Source: Salinimicrobium sp049680855 (GTDB taxonomy: Bacteria > Bacteroidota > Bacteroidia > Flavobacteriales > Flavobacteriaceae). From it: 64,000 bases of DNA. Under the pieces are notes generated by a model. It made no database searches. It saw only the letters and a list, made by a program, of their open reading frames with translations, and was not told the origin of the DNA. Made by a program: the position numbers and the translations under genes. The stretch is from the NCBI RefSeq assembly GCF_049680855.1, contig NZ_JBMPGS010000001.1:186001-250000 (forward strand), given 5' to 3'. Every line of letters starts with the position of its first letter. The first letter of the stretch is position 1. Positions 1-7,737 of this stretch are shown piece by piece.

Positions 1-170
1 AAGCAAACCAGGTGTTCACCGTAGAACCGGGGATTTACCTTCCAGATGAAGGCTTCGGAATTAGACTCGAAGATGACGTGGTGATCCAGTCAAAAGGAGA
101 GCCTTTTAACCTCATGAAAAATATTCCTATTGAGGCCGATGAAATCGAGGAGATCATGAACTCCAAATAA
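1..170 (+). CDS. M24 family Xaa-Pro aminopeptidase, C-terminal end (partial)
   Basis: Only the last 55 residues are visible, in the frame starting at base 3; the gene begins before the window. The stretch TVEPGIYLPDEGFGIRLEDD is the classical end of the M24 (pita-bread fold) metallopeptidase domain. The Glu of VEPG and the Glu of RLED are two of the metal ligands in this family. The enzyme would remove an N-terminal residue preceding proline in the cytoplasm, or act as a related M24 peptidase; too little is present to choose a subgroup. A strong hairpin terminator follows about 20 bases after the stop codon, so this gene ends a transcript. Confidence 0.85.
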   Translation, partial: ANQVFTVEPGIYLPDEGFGIRLEDDVVIQSKGEPFNLMKNIPIEADEIEEIMNSK

Positions 171-190
171 TTCAGAACTTAACTCATTTT

Positions 191-238
191 AAAGCCACGG
201 AAGCACGACAATGTCTGCAATTCGTGGCTTTATTTTTT
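191..238 (+). terminator. Rho-independent terminator of the M24 peptidase gene
   Basis: AAAGCCACG at 191-199 pairs with CGTGGCTTT at 223-231 across a 23-base loop, followed by a T-rich tract to 238. It lies between the peptidase stop codon and the next gene on the same strand. Confidence 0.8.
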
Positions 239-252
239 AAATTACAAGAGGA

Positions 253-1023
253 ATGACCACAACTTATAAAGGCGCTGAAATCTTCTTCACCACTCGCGGA
301 AGTGGAAACCCGCTTATTCTCTTACACGGATTTCTGGAATCGGGAAAAGTGTGGGAAGAATTCATCCAGGAATATGAGAAGGAACGGCAAATAGTGACTA
401 TTGATCTTCCCGGGCATGGAAAATCGGGTTGTTTTGATGAAGTTCACAGCATGGAAGAAATGGCCGAAGCGGTTCACCAAGTTCTGTCAACATTGAATAT
501 CCAAAAAGCCGATTTCGCAGGGCATTCCATGGGCGGTTATGTTGCTCTTGCTTACCTGGAAAAGTACCCGGAGGAAATCAATAAACTCATCCTGCTGAAT
601 TCCACTCCGGCTGCCGATTCTGAAGAAAAAAAGCAAAACAGAGAGCGTTCCATATCGGTAGTAAAGAAAAACAAGGCGGCTTTTGTTAGCATGGCAATTT
701 CAAATCTTTTGAGCCCCGAAAACAGTGAAAAATTCAGAAATGAACTTAGCATTATGAAGAAAGAGGCAGAAGAATTTCCATTACAGGGAATTATTGCCGC
801 ACTTGAAGGCATGAAAATTCGTACAAGCAGAATTGATGTTCTAAAGAACTTTATCGGTGATAAATACATTCTTACGGGAGAAAAAGACCCTATTTTACCT
901 TATCAAGACATCAAAAAATTAGCAGAAGAAACTGAGTGCAGCCTTTTCACTTTCCCAGATGGGCATTTATTACCTATAGAAAACAAGGATGAATTTCTTC
1001 AAATCATGCTTTTCATCGAATAA
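253..1023 (+). CDS. alpha/beta hydrolase, MenH/esterase-like
   Basis: A 256-residue single-domain alpha/beta hydrolase, the usual length for the family. Visible motifs are the oxyanion HG at residues 25-26, the nucleophile elbow GHSMGG with Ser92, the acid Asp212 in GEKDP and the catalytic His238 in DGHLLP. No signal peptide is seen, so it should be cytoplasmic. The GHSMGG elbow and the size resemble MenH (menaquinone synthesis) and many carboxylesterases; the substrate cannot be told from sequence, and no menaquinone genes are nearby. The gene stands alone after a terminator. Confidence 0.85.
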   Translation: MTTTYKGAEIFFTTRGSGNPLILLHGFLESGKVWEEFIQEYEKERQIVTIDLPGHGKSGCFDEVHSMEEMAEAVHQVLSTLNIQKADFAGHSMGGYVALAYLEKYPEEINKLILLNSTPAADSEEKKQNRERSISVVKKNKAAFVSMAISNLLSPENSEKFRNELSIMKKEAEEFPLQGIIAALEGMKIRTSRIDVLKNFIGDKYILTGEKDPILPYQDIKKLAEETECSLFTFPDGHLLPIENKDEFLQIMLFIE

Positions 1024-1085
1024 TCTGTCACTTTTAACATTTATTTAATTTTTTTTCCTAAGTTCACCGTTACAATCCAAGAAAA

Positions 1086-1355
1086 TTGATAACCGTGAAT
1101 AGCGAAAAAGCCCTCCATTCTTTTTCGATCACCCGAATTTTTTGCTCAGTTTTCGGACATAAATATCGGGTATCGAATGTAATTACAAATCACATTAAGG
1201 AATACAAATGCAGGCATTGTGGTGAAGAACTTACAGACACCGCCAATGGAATTCTTGCAAAATTGACTCCGAAGTTCAAGGAAACCAACGCATTTTTGGC
1301 ACAGGTTCACGAAAGAAGAATCCGCAGGAAAAGAACCTTTTCCGAAGCTTCATAA
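1086..1355 (+). CDS. small Cys-containing protein, DUF1660-like pattern
   Basis: A small basic protein of 86-89 residues. It has a Cys-x(n)-GHKY segment (CSVFGHKY) followed by a CRHC pair, a spacing like a minimal zinc ribbon and like the DUF1660 family of short proteins (C...FGHxW...CxxC). The C-terminus is strongly basic (RRIRRKR). No ATG fits: the frame opens with TTG at 1086 or GTG at 1095, and I cannot decide between them. It has no operon partner; thiL is convergent downstream. Function is unknown; metal or nucleic-acid binding is only a guess from Cys and basic residues. Confidence 0.6.
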   Translation: MITVNSEKALHSFSITRIFCSVFGHKYRVSNVITNHIKEYKCRHCGEELTDTANGILAKLTPKFKETNAFLAQVHERRIRRKRTFSEAS

Positions 1356-1364
1356 GTTATTGCT

Positions 1365-1484
1365 TCAAAATTTTTCTTCTACAGTAGCTTTATGAAAATC
1401 GAAATCGTAGTTGATATGAACTTCTTCTTTAAGGTTTTCTAAACCTAGGTGAAATACAAACTTTCGCCATTCAAACTGTAACCA
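1365..1484 (-). pseudogene. possible remnant of a small minus-strand gene
   Basis: On the minus strand a stop-closed 39-codon frame without a start codon ends at 1365. It reads like protein: the visible part contains EWRKFVFHLGLENL and later HINYDFDFHKATVEEKF. The frame is cut by a stop at 1485-1487. Neighbouring frames continue with protein-like sequence such as CLLCNGYSLNGESLYF, so a frameshifted small gene is possible. I do not recognise the family. Composition alone could also explain it. Confidence 0.25.
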
Positions 1485-1544
1485 TTACAAAGAAGACACC
1501 TACATTGTTTTCCACAAGCAAAGCATTATTGTTTACTAATCCTT

Positions 1545-2600
1545 TTACTCCTCTTCTTTACCAATAGAATTCCATCCTCGGGCGATCAGAGGAATCTTCT
1601 GATTTGCACGAGTAACAAGATGCATTCCTTCATTTTCTTCGGCCATATGACCAATAACCGTGAAGTTTGGATTAGCTTTTATTTTATCATAATCTCTCTG
1701 GTCTATGGTGAACAAAAGCTCGTAATCCTCACCACCGCTCAATGCTATCGTAGTACTATCAATCTCAAATTCCTCACAAACAGAAATAACCGCAGGATCA
1801 AGTGGTATTTTCTCTTCAAAGAGATTCACACCTGTTTTGGCGCTTTTGCAGAGATGGATAATTTCAGAAGAAAGTCCGTCGCTAATGTCGATCATTGAAG
1901 TCGGCTTCAACTCGAGCGCCTTAAATAAATCGGGAATATCTTTTCGTGCTTCCGGCTTTAACTGTCTTTCCACGAGATAAGAATAAGGCTCAAGATCTGG
2001 CTGGGAATTTGGGTTCACCTTAAAAACCTCTTTTTCGCGCTCTAAAACCTGAAGCCCCATATAGGCAGCTCCAAGATCACCCGTAACCACAAGAAGATCA
2101 TTTGGTTTTGCACCGCTCCTGTACACGACATCTTCTTCAGAAGCAGCCCCAAGAGCAGTGATGCTTATCAATAAACCTGAAGCAGAAGAGGTGGTATCAC
2201 CTCCCACCACATCAACTTTATATAATTCTGCAGCTAATTGAATCCCTGCATAAAGTTCTTCAAGAGCTTCTAATGGAAAACGATTTGAAACGGCAATGGA
2301 AACAGTTATTTGCTTTGGCGTAGCATTCATCGCGTATACATCAGAAAGATTCACCATTACAGATTTATAGCCAAGGTGCTTGAGCGGCATGTAAGCCAAA
2401 TCAAAATGCACTCCTTCCACTAATAGATCTGTCGTTACAACGGTTTGTTTACCTTTGAAATCAAGCACAGCGGCATCATCACCAATTCCTTTAATTGTAG
2501 ATTCATGCGTGATCTTGAAATTCTTGGTGAGATGATCTATCAAACCAAATTCTCCTAAATCTGAAAGGCTTGTCTTGTTTTCCCGACTATTCTGAAACAT
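1545..2600 (-). CDS. thiL: thiamine-monophosphate kinase
   Basis: ThiL phosphorylates thiamine monophosphate to thiamine diphosphate with ATP, the last step of cofactor synthesis in the cytoplasm. The 351-residue product has the PurM/ThiL-type ATP-binding fold. The metal-binding GIGDDAAV lies at residues 38-45, VVGGDTT in the middle, and GGEDYELLFT near the C-terminus, all diagnostic for this family. Length is normal. No other thi gene lies in the window, so it seems transcribed alone from its own promoter. Confidence 0.92.
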   Translation of the reverse strand: MFQNSRENKTSLSDLGEFGLIDHLTKNFKITHESTIKGIGDDAAVLDFKGKQTVVTTDLLVEGVHFDLAYMPLKHLGYKSVMVNLSDVYAMNATPKQITVSIAVSNRFPLEALEELYAGIQLAAELYKVDVVGGDTTSSASGLLISITALGAASEEDVVYRSGAKPNDLLVVTGDLGAAYMGLQVLEREKEVFKVNPNSQPDLEPYSYLVERQLKPEARKDIPDLFKALELKPTSMIDISDGLSSEIIHLCKSAKTGVNLFEEKIPLDPAVISVCEEFEIDSTTIALSGGEDYELLFTIDQRDYDKIKANPNFTVIGHMAEENEGMHLVTRANQKIPLIARGWNSIGKEEE

Positions 2601-2622
2601 ACTTTTCTCTATTTATGAAGTG

Positions 2623-2651
2623 CAAAATTAATGGATAAAAATCAAATCAAA
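2623..2651 (-). promoter_or_regulatory. Bacteroidetes-type promoter of thiL
   Basis: On the minus strand TTTG (2648-2651) is followed after 17 bases by TAATTTTG (2623-2630), matching the Bacteroidetes -33/-7 pattern TTTG...TAnnTTTG. It lies 22 bases upstream of the thiL start codon. Confidence 0.5.
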
Positions 2652-2846
2652 GTATATGAGCCTTTATTTCCGAAGAGAGATTTATGAAACCAGGTATCCA
2701 AAAAATGACAAAAATGGAAGTAATTAATTATCAGCTTTTTGCTATATAGGAAAGCCGCAATCCTCAAGGAGCGCAACATAGCCAGATGCAATGGTAATAT
2801 TCCTTTTTCCAATAGGGAATGCTATGGTAAAACATCCAGATTAATG

Positions 2847-2854
2847 TATATTTG
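2847..2854 (+). promoter_or_regulatory. -7 box upstream of the suf operon
   Basis: TATATTTG fits the Bacteroidetes -7 consensus TAnnTTTG and lies 30 bases before the first suf gene. I do not see a clear -33 TTTG at the usual distance. The 284-base gap between thiL and this operon holds nothing else I can recognise. Confidence 0.4.
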
Positions 2855-2884
2855 CAGATAATTTAGACTTAATCTTTATAAACT

Positions 2885-3214
2885 ATGATAAAGGTCAGTG
2901 AAGGTGCAAAAAAGAAAATTGCCGCTTTAATGATGGAAGACGGTTTTGACGCCCATCAGGACTATGTTCGTGTGGGAGTTAAAAGTGGTGGCTGCTCAGG
3001 CCTTTCCTACGAATTGAAGTTTGATAAAAACCAGGATGCAGAAGACAAGCTCATCCAGGACAACGATATTAAAATCATTGTTGATAAACGCAGCGTATTA
3101 TATCTCGCGGGAACTATTTTAGAATATTCCGGCGGACTAAATGGCAAGGGATTTGTATTCAATAACCCAAACGCCCAGAGAACCTGTGGCTGCGGCGAAA
3201 GTTTCTCACTTTAA
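2885..3214 (+). CDS. sufA: HesB/IscA-type Fe-S assembly scaffold (SufA-like)
   Basis: A-type carrier of the Fe-S assembly pathway. The 109-residue protein carries the three conserved cysteines of the HesB/IscA family: Cys37 in GGCSGLSY, and Cys101 and Cys103 in TCGCGESF at the C-terminus. It heads the suf operon, which fits a role in receiving clusters from SufBCD and passing them to apo-proteins. IscA, SufA and ErpA cannot be separated by motif; the suf context favours SufA. Confidence 0.9.
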   Translation: MIKVSEGAKKKIAALMMEDGFDAHQDYVRVGVKSGGCSGLSYELKFDKNQDAEDKLIQDNDIKIIVDKRSVLYLAGTILEYSGGLNGKGFVFNNPNAQRTCGCGESFSL

Positions 3215-3252
3215 AAAGTTCAAAGCTCAAGGTTTAAAATTCAAAGTTTTAA
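3215..3252 (+). repeat. left inverted-repeat flank of the S23-family gene
   Basis: An A/T-rich stretch made of repeated TTCAAAG/TTTAAA words (AAGTTCAAAGCTCAAGG, then ATTCAAAGTTTTAAA). It is imperfectly the reverse complement of the stretch at 3655-3681 on the other side of the four-helix-bundle gene. Confidence 0.55.
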
Positions 3253-3654
3253 ATGCACGGAATGGGTACAGTGAAAAAATTCGAGGATTTGGAAATATGG
3301 AACAGAGCAAGAGAAATTTCCCGGGATGTGTTTAAAATAAGGGAAGAAACAGATCTAAAGACAGATTACAGACTTTATGATCAGATAAATGGATCCACCG
3401 GATCTACAATGGATAATATAGCTGAAGGATTTGAAAGGAACGGAAATAAAGAATTTCACCAGTTTCTTTCTATTGCTAAAGCTTCCTGTGGTGAAAGCAG
3501 ATCTCAACTTTATCGAATTCTTGACAGAAAGTACATTGAAAAGGAAGAATTTGATATTTATTATAATAAACTAACGTCATTGAGTAAGCAGATAAGTTCT
3601 TTTATGAATTACCTGCAAAACAATGATTACAAAGGAGCGAAGTTCAGGAGCTAA
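3253..3654 (+). CDS. four-helix-bundle protein of the S23/IVS family
   Basis: A 133-residue all-helical protein. The pattern KFEDLEIWNRAREISRDVF, then DQINGSTGSTMDNIAEGFE and AKASCGESRSQLYRI, is typical of the S23 / 23S rRNA intervening-sequence family, which shares its fold with the Avd accessory proteins of diversity-generating retroelements. Family members occur inside rRNA inserts and as solitary genes of unknown function. Here it sits inside the suf operon between sufA and sufB, flanked by inverted AT-rich repeats, which suggests a late insertion. ATG codons at 3253 and 3262 are both possible starts. No reverse transcriptase or variable repeat is nearby. Confidence 0.85.
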   Translation: MHGMGTVKKFEDLEIWNRAREISRDVFKIREETDLKTDYRLYDQINGSTGSTMDNIAEGFERNGNKEFHQFLSIAKASCGESRSQLYRILDRKYIEKEEFDIYYNKLTSLSKQISSFMNYLQNNDYKGAKFRS

Positions 3655-3681
3655 CCTTGAACTTTAAACTTTAAACTTGAA
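3655..3681 (+). repeat. right inverted-repeat flank of the S23-family gene
   Basis: CCTTGAACTTTAAAC followed by TTTAAACTTGAA starts right after the stop codon of the S23-family gene and ends at the sufB start. Its reverse complement (TTCAAGTTTAAAG...) resembles the stretch at 3215-3252. Confidence 0.55.
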
Positions 3682-3683
3682 TT

Positions 3684-5132
3684 ATGGCATATACTGAAGA
3701 CGATTTAAAAAAAGAGCTCGACCAACAAGAGGAATATAAGTATGGATTTTATACCGATATAGAATCTGATACCTTTCCTGTGGGCTTGAATGAAGATATT
3801 GTTCGTGCAATCTCTAAAAAGAAGAACGAGCCGGAATGGATGACCGACTGGCGCCTGGAAGCTTATAGAGCGTGGGAAGAAATGAAGGAGCCAAACTGGG
3901 CGAACGTACATTACGAGAAGCCAAACTTTCAGAACATTTCCTATTATTCGGCTCCCAATAAGAAACCTAAATACGACAGCCTTGATGAGGTTGATCCCGA
4001 ATTACTGGATACTTTCAAAAAGCTAGGAATCTCTCTTGATGAGCAAAAAAAGCTTGCCGGAGTTGCGGTAGACGTGGTGATGGATTCGGTTTCCGTAACT
4101 ACTACTTTTAAAAAGACGCTGGCTGAAAAAGGAATTATTTTCTGTTCCATTTCAGAAGCTATCCAGGAACATCCTGAACTGGTGAAGAAATATTTAGGTA
4201 CTGTGGTGCCGCAAAAAGATAATTTTTACGCTGCTTTAAATTCCGCGGTATTTAGTGATGGTTCTTTCTGTTATATCCCGAAGGGAGTAAGATGCCCTAT
4301 GGAGCTTTCTACTTATTTTAGGATCAATCAGGCTGGAACAGGGCAATTTGAACGTACACTTGTTGTTGCAGATGAAGGAAGTTACGTGAGTTACCTTGAA
4401 GGCTGTACTGCTCCTTCCAGAGATGAAAATCAATTGCACGCGGCGGTTGTTGAATTGATAGCACTTGATGATGCAGAAATAAAATACTCAACGGTACAAA
4501 ACTGGTTCCCCGGAAATAAAGAAGGAAAAGGAGGAGTTTACAACTTCGTGACCAAAAGAGGAATTTGCGAGAAGAACGCAAAGATCTCATGGACTCAGGT
4601 AGAAACAGGATCGGCCGTAACATGGAAATATCCTTCCTGTATCTTAAAAGGAGATAATTCTGTAGGGGAATTTTATTCTATCGCACTTACCAATAATTTC
4701 CAGCAGGCAGATACGGGTACGAAAATGATCCACCTTGGCAAAAACACGAAAAGCACCATTATTTCCAAAGGTATTTCTGCAGGGAAATCCCAAAACAGCT
4801 ACCGTGGACTGGTACAAATCAATAGCCGTGCAGAGAACGCAAGAAATTTCTCCCAGTGTGACTCGCTTTTAATGGGAAATGAATGCGGCGCTCATACCTT
4901 CCCTTACATTGAAGCGAAGAACAAATCGGCTAAGATAGAACATGAGGCAACCACCAGCAAAATTGGGGAAGACCAGATATTTTACTGTAACCAACGTGGT
5001 CTGGATACCGAGAAAGCCATTGCATTAATTGTTAATGGTTTTAGCAAAGAAGTACTTAACAAGCTCCCAATGGAATTTGCGGTAGAAGCTCAAAAACTAC
5101 TGGAAATTTCTTTGGAAGGATCTGTAGGATAA
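3684..5132 (+). CDS. sufB: Fe-S cluster assembly scaffold SufB
   Basis: SufB is the core of the SufBCD scaffold on which new Fe-S clusters are built. The 482-residue length is normal. Recognisable segments include FCYIPKGVRCPMELSTYFRI, VSYLEGCTAPSRDENQLH and the C-terminal beta-helix region with NECGAHTFPYIEAKN and IFYCNQRGLDTEKA. The gene is followed by a small lipoprotein gene after 3 bases and then by sufC, so it is cotranscribed with its partners. Confidence 0.97.
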   Translation: MAYTEDDLKKELDQQEEYKYGFYTDIESDTFPVGLNEDIVRAISKKKNEPEWMTDWRLEAYRAWEEMKEPNWANVHYEKPNFQNISYYSAPNKKPKYDSLDEVDPELLDTFKKLGISLDEQKKLAGVAVDVVMDSVSVTTTFKKTLAEKGIIFCSISEAIQEHPELVKKYLGTVVPQKDNFYAALNSAVFSDGSFCYIPKGVRCPMELSTYFRINQAGTGQFERTLVVADEGSYVSYLEGCTAPSRDENQLHAAVVELIALDDAEIKYSTVQNWFPGNKEGKGGVYNFVTKRGICEKNAKISWTQVETGSAVTWKYPSCILKGDNSVGEFYSIALTNNFQQADTGTKMIHLGKNTKSTIISKGISAGKSQNSYRGLVQINSRAENARNFSQCDSLLMGNECGAHTFPYIEAKNKSAKIEHEATTSKIGEDQIFYCNQRGLDTEKAIALIVNGFSKEVLNKLPMEFAVEAQKLLEISLEGSVG

Positions 5133-5135
5133 GAA

Positions 5136-5528
5136 ATGAAAGAGAGGGTTTTAACCATATTAATTTGTGCATTCCTGTTCTCTTCTTGCGGAGATGAATC
5201 TGGTGATGAACAGGTGCAAAGTTTAGAACCTGAAGCTCTGGAAGACAGTATTCCCACTTTGAACGGTCGGTTCATATTTCTATCAGACCAGGCTATACTG
5301 AAGGGAGAAAATTTCATCTATGGGGTAACTGTTGATTCGCTTGCCCGGGATCTTGCAGAGAAGGTAAAACCATACAAAACAGAAAATTTTGACATGGTTC
5401 CTGTTAGTCTAAAAGCCAAGATCATCCCTGGCGGAAACAGAGATAGCTGGGACAAAATCATTGAAATTAGAGAAGTACTCAAAATAGCAGATGAAAAAAC
5501 GGCTTCCCAGGAAGCTCTAGAAGAATAA
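5136..5528 (+). CDS. small lipoprotein inserted between sufB and sufC
   Basis: A 130-residue protein with a lipoprotein signal peptide: a hydrophobic run and the lipobox FSSC with Cys18, followed by an acidic linker (GDESGDEQ). The rest is charged with no motif I recognise. It starts 3 bases after the sufB stop and 44 bases before sufC, so it should be cotranscribed with cytoplasmic Fe-S machinery while itself being envelope-anchored. The function is unknown, and any link to Fe-S biogenesis rests only on position. Confidence 0.75.
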   Translation: MKERVLTILICAFLFSSCGDESGDEQVQSLEPEALEDSIPTLNGRFIFLSDQAILKGENFIYGVTVDSLARDLAEKVKPYKTENFDMVPVSLKAKIIPGGNRDSWDKIIEIREVLKIADEKTASQEALEE

Positions 5529-5572
5529 AACAACGGAAAAACCTGGAGACCAGGATATATTCAATACATATT

Positions 5573-6325
5573 ATGCTTAAAATAAACAATTTACACGCGA
5601 AAGTAGAAGACCTTAAAATATTAAAAGGTATTAATCTTGAGATCAATCCCGGCGAAGTACATGCCATTATGGGACCAAATGGATCTGGGAAGAGTACACT
5701 GTCTTCGGTGATTGCAGGAAAGGAAGAGTATGAAGTAACTCGCGGAGATATAAGTTTTGAAGGAGAAGACCTAATAGAACTGGATGCCGAGGAAAGAGCT
5801 CATAAAGGAGTTTTCCTTTCCTTCCAGTACCCCGTTGAAATTCCTGGGGTTTCTGTAACCAACTTCATGAGGGCTGTAATTAATGCCAACAGGAAAGCAA
5901 AAGGGCTGGAAGATATGCCTGCCAATGAAATGCTGAAGAAAATCCGTGAGAAAAGCGAACTTCTTGAAATAGACAGGAAATTTTTATCGCGTAGCCTCAA
6001 TGAAGGATTTTCCGGAGGGGAAAAGAAAAGAAATGAGATCTTCCAAATGGCGATGCTTGAACCTAAATTGGCTATTCTTGACGAAACAGATTCAGGTCTG
6101 GATATTGATGCCTTAAAAATTGTGGCCAATGGTGTGAACAAACTTAAACGTCCAGATAATGCGACACTGGTGATCACACATTATCAAAGGCTATTGGATT
6201 ACATTATCCCAGATTTTGTTCACGTAATGGTGAATGGGAAAATCGTAAAATCAGGCACCAAGGAACTGGCAAAAGAGCTCGAAGCCAAAGGTTACGACTG
6301 GCTAAAAGAAGAAGTTGGAGCATAA
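5573..6325 (+). CDS. sufC: Fe-S assembly ATPase SufC
   Basis: ABC-type ATPase that drives the SufBCD scaffold. The 250 residues show Walker A GPNGSGKST at 34-42, the Q-loop FQYPVEIPGV, the SufC-type signature FSGGEKKRNE and Walker B LAILDETDSGLD. There is no membrane partner, as expected for SufC. It lies between sufB and sufD. Confidence 0.97.
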   Translation: MLKINNLHAKVEDLKILKGINLEINPGEVHAIMGPNGSGKSTLSSVIAGKEEYEVTRGDISFEGEDLIELDAEERAHKGVFLSFQYPVEIPGVSVTNFMRAVINANRKAKGLEDMPANEMLKKIREKSELLEIDRKFLSRSLNEGFSGGEKKRNEIFQMAMLEPKLAILDETDSGLDIDALKIVANGVNKLKRPDNATLVITHYQRLLDYIIPDFVHVMVNGKIVKSGTKELAKELEAKGYDWLKEEVGA

Positions 6326-6403
6326 TACAGGCCTCCAAGCCGAAAGTTTTTCACTTCTGAAACAAAGAATTTCCGTTTACGGAAAAGACAATTAGACATT
6401 ATT

Positions 6404-7717
6404 ATGGAGTTAAAAGATAAATTATTATCCTCTTTTCTGGCTTTTGAAGAGCAGGTAAATATGCATTCCGAAGTGCACGACATAAGAAGCCGTGCCATTA
6501 AAGATTTTGATGCCCAGGGTTTTCCCAGCAAAAAGGACGAAGCCTGGAAATATACCTCTTTGAACAAGGTTTTAAAGCACGACTACACGCTTTTCCCAAA
6601 GAAAGAAGATACTATAGATTACCGTGACGTTGAGAAATATTTTCTGGATGACATTGATACTTATAAAATAGTATTTGTTGACGGAATTTATTCTTCTCAT
6701 CTATCCGCTACTACACACGAAAAGATCGATGCCTGTCTCATGTCTTCGGCCATGAACAATCCAAAATACAAGGCAGTCATTGATAACTATTTTAATAAAG
6801 TTGCGCCTAAAGAAAGCCTGACTTCCCTGAATACGGCTTTTTCCCGGGAAGGTGCCTATATTAATATTCCGAAGAACACGATGGCCGATAAACCCATACA
6901 GGTCATTAATTTTGCCACCGGAAATGAATCTGCCTTACTGGTACAACCGCGAAATTTGATCGTGGTGGGAGAAAATTCTCATGTACAAATCATCGAACGC
7001 CACCAGAGTCTTACAGATCATCCTGTACTCACAAACTCTGTGACCGAAATATTTGCAGATAAGCGTGCTATTGTGGATTACTACAAGATTCAAAACGATC
7101 GTACCACCGCTTCATTAATTGACAATACTTATATAGAACAGCAACGGGAAAGTATTTGCTCTGTTCACACCTTTTCATTTGGCGGTAGTCTTACCCGAAA
7201 CAATCTTAACTACTATCAAAAAGGAGAACGCATTGATTCTACCCTTATGGGAGTGACCGTGATTGAAGGGAAACAGCACGTAGATCACAACACGCTGGTA
7301 CATCACCAGGAACCTAATTGCGAAAGCCATCAGGACTACAAAGGTGTTTTTGATGAAAACGCCACCGGAGTATTTAACGGAAAGATTCTGGTAGACCAAA
7401 AAGCACAAAAAACGAATGCTTTCCAGTCCAATAACAACATTTTACTGAATGATAAGGCAACCATCAATTCAAAGCCGCAACTGGAAATTTTTGCAGATGA
7501 TGTAAAATGTAGCCACGGTTGTACGATTGGCCAGCTTGATGAAGACGCTTTATTCTACCTGCGTTCCCGCGGAATTCCTGCAAAAGAAGCCCGCGCATTG
7601 CTCATGTATGCTTTTGCGAACAACGTTCTCGCAAGTGTGAAAATTCCGGAGCTTAAGAGAAAGATCAACAAGATCATCGCACATAAACTGGGAGTGAGTG
7701 TAGGATTCGACCTTTAA
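6404..7717 (+). CDS. sufD: Fe-S cluster assembly protein SufD
   Basis: SufD is the SufB paralogue that completes the SufBC2D scaffold. The 437-residue protein has the FPSKKDEAWKYTSL entry motif near residue 45, a beta-helix core, and the C-terminal signature DDVKCSHGCTIGQLDEDALFYLRSRG. The gene follows sufC after 78 bases and precedes sufS by 20 bases. Confidence 0.96.
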   Translation: MELKDKLLSSFLAFEEQVNMHSEVHDIRSRAIKDFDAQGFPSKKDEAWKYTSLNKVLKHDYTLFPKKEDTIDYRDVEKYFLDDIDTYKIVFVDGIYSSHLSATTHEKIDACLMSSAMNNPKYKAVIDNYFNKVAPKESLTSLNTAFSREGAYINIPKNTMADKPIQVINFATGNESALLVQPRNLIVVGENSHVQIIERHQSLTDHPVLTNSVTEIFADKRAIVDYYKIQNDRTTASLIDNTYIEQQRESICSVHTFSFGGSLTRNNLNYYQKGERIDSTLMGVTVIEGKQHVDHNTLVHHQEPNCESHQDYKGVFDENATGVFNGKILVDQKAQKTNAFQSNNNILLNDKATINSKPQLEIFADDVKCSHGCTIGQLDEDALFYLRSRGIPAKEARALLMYAFANNVLASVKIPELKRKINKIIAHKLGVSVGFDL

Positions 7718-7737
7718 GAACTAAAAAAATACCTGAA

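Noticed and set aside
3253..3654. Diversity-generating retroelement, suggested by the Avd-like fold
   Set aside because: No reverse transcriptase, template repeat or variable repeat is found nearby.
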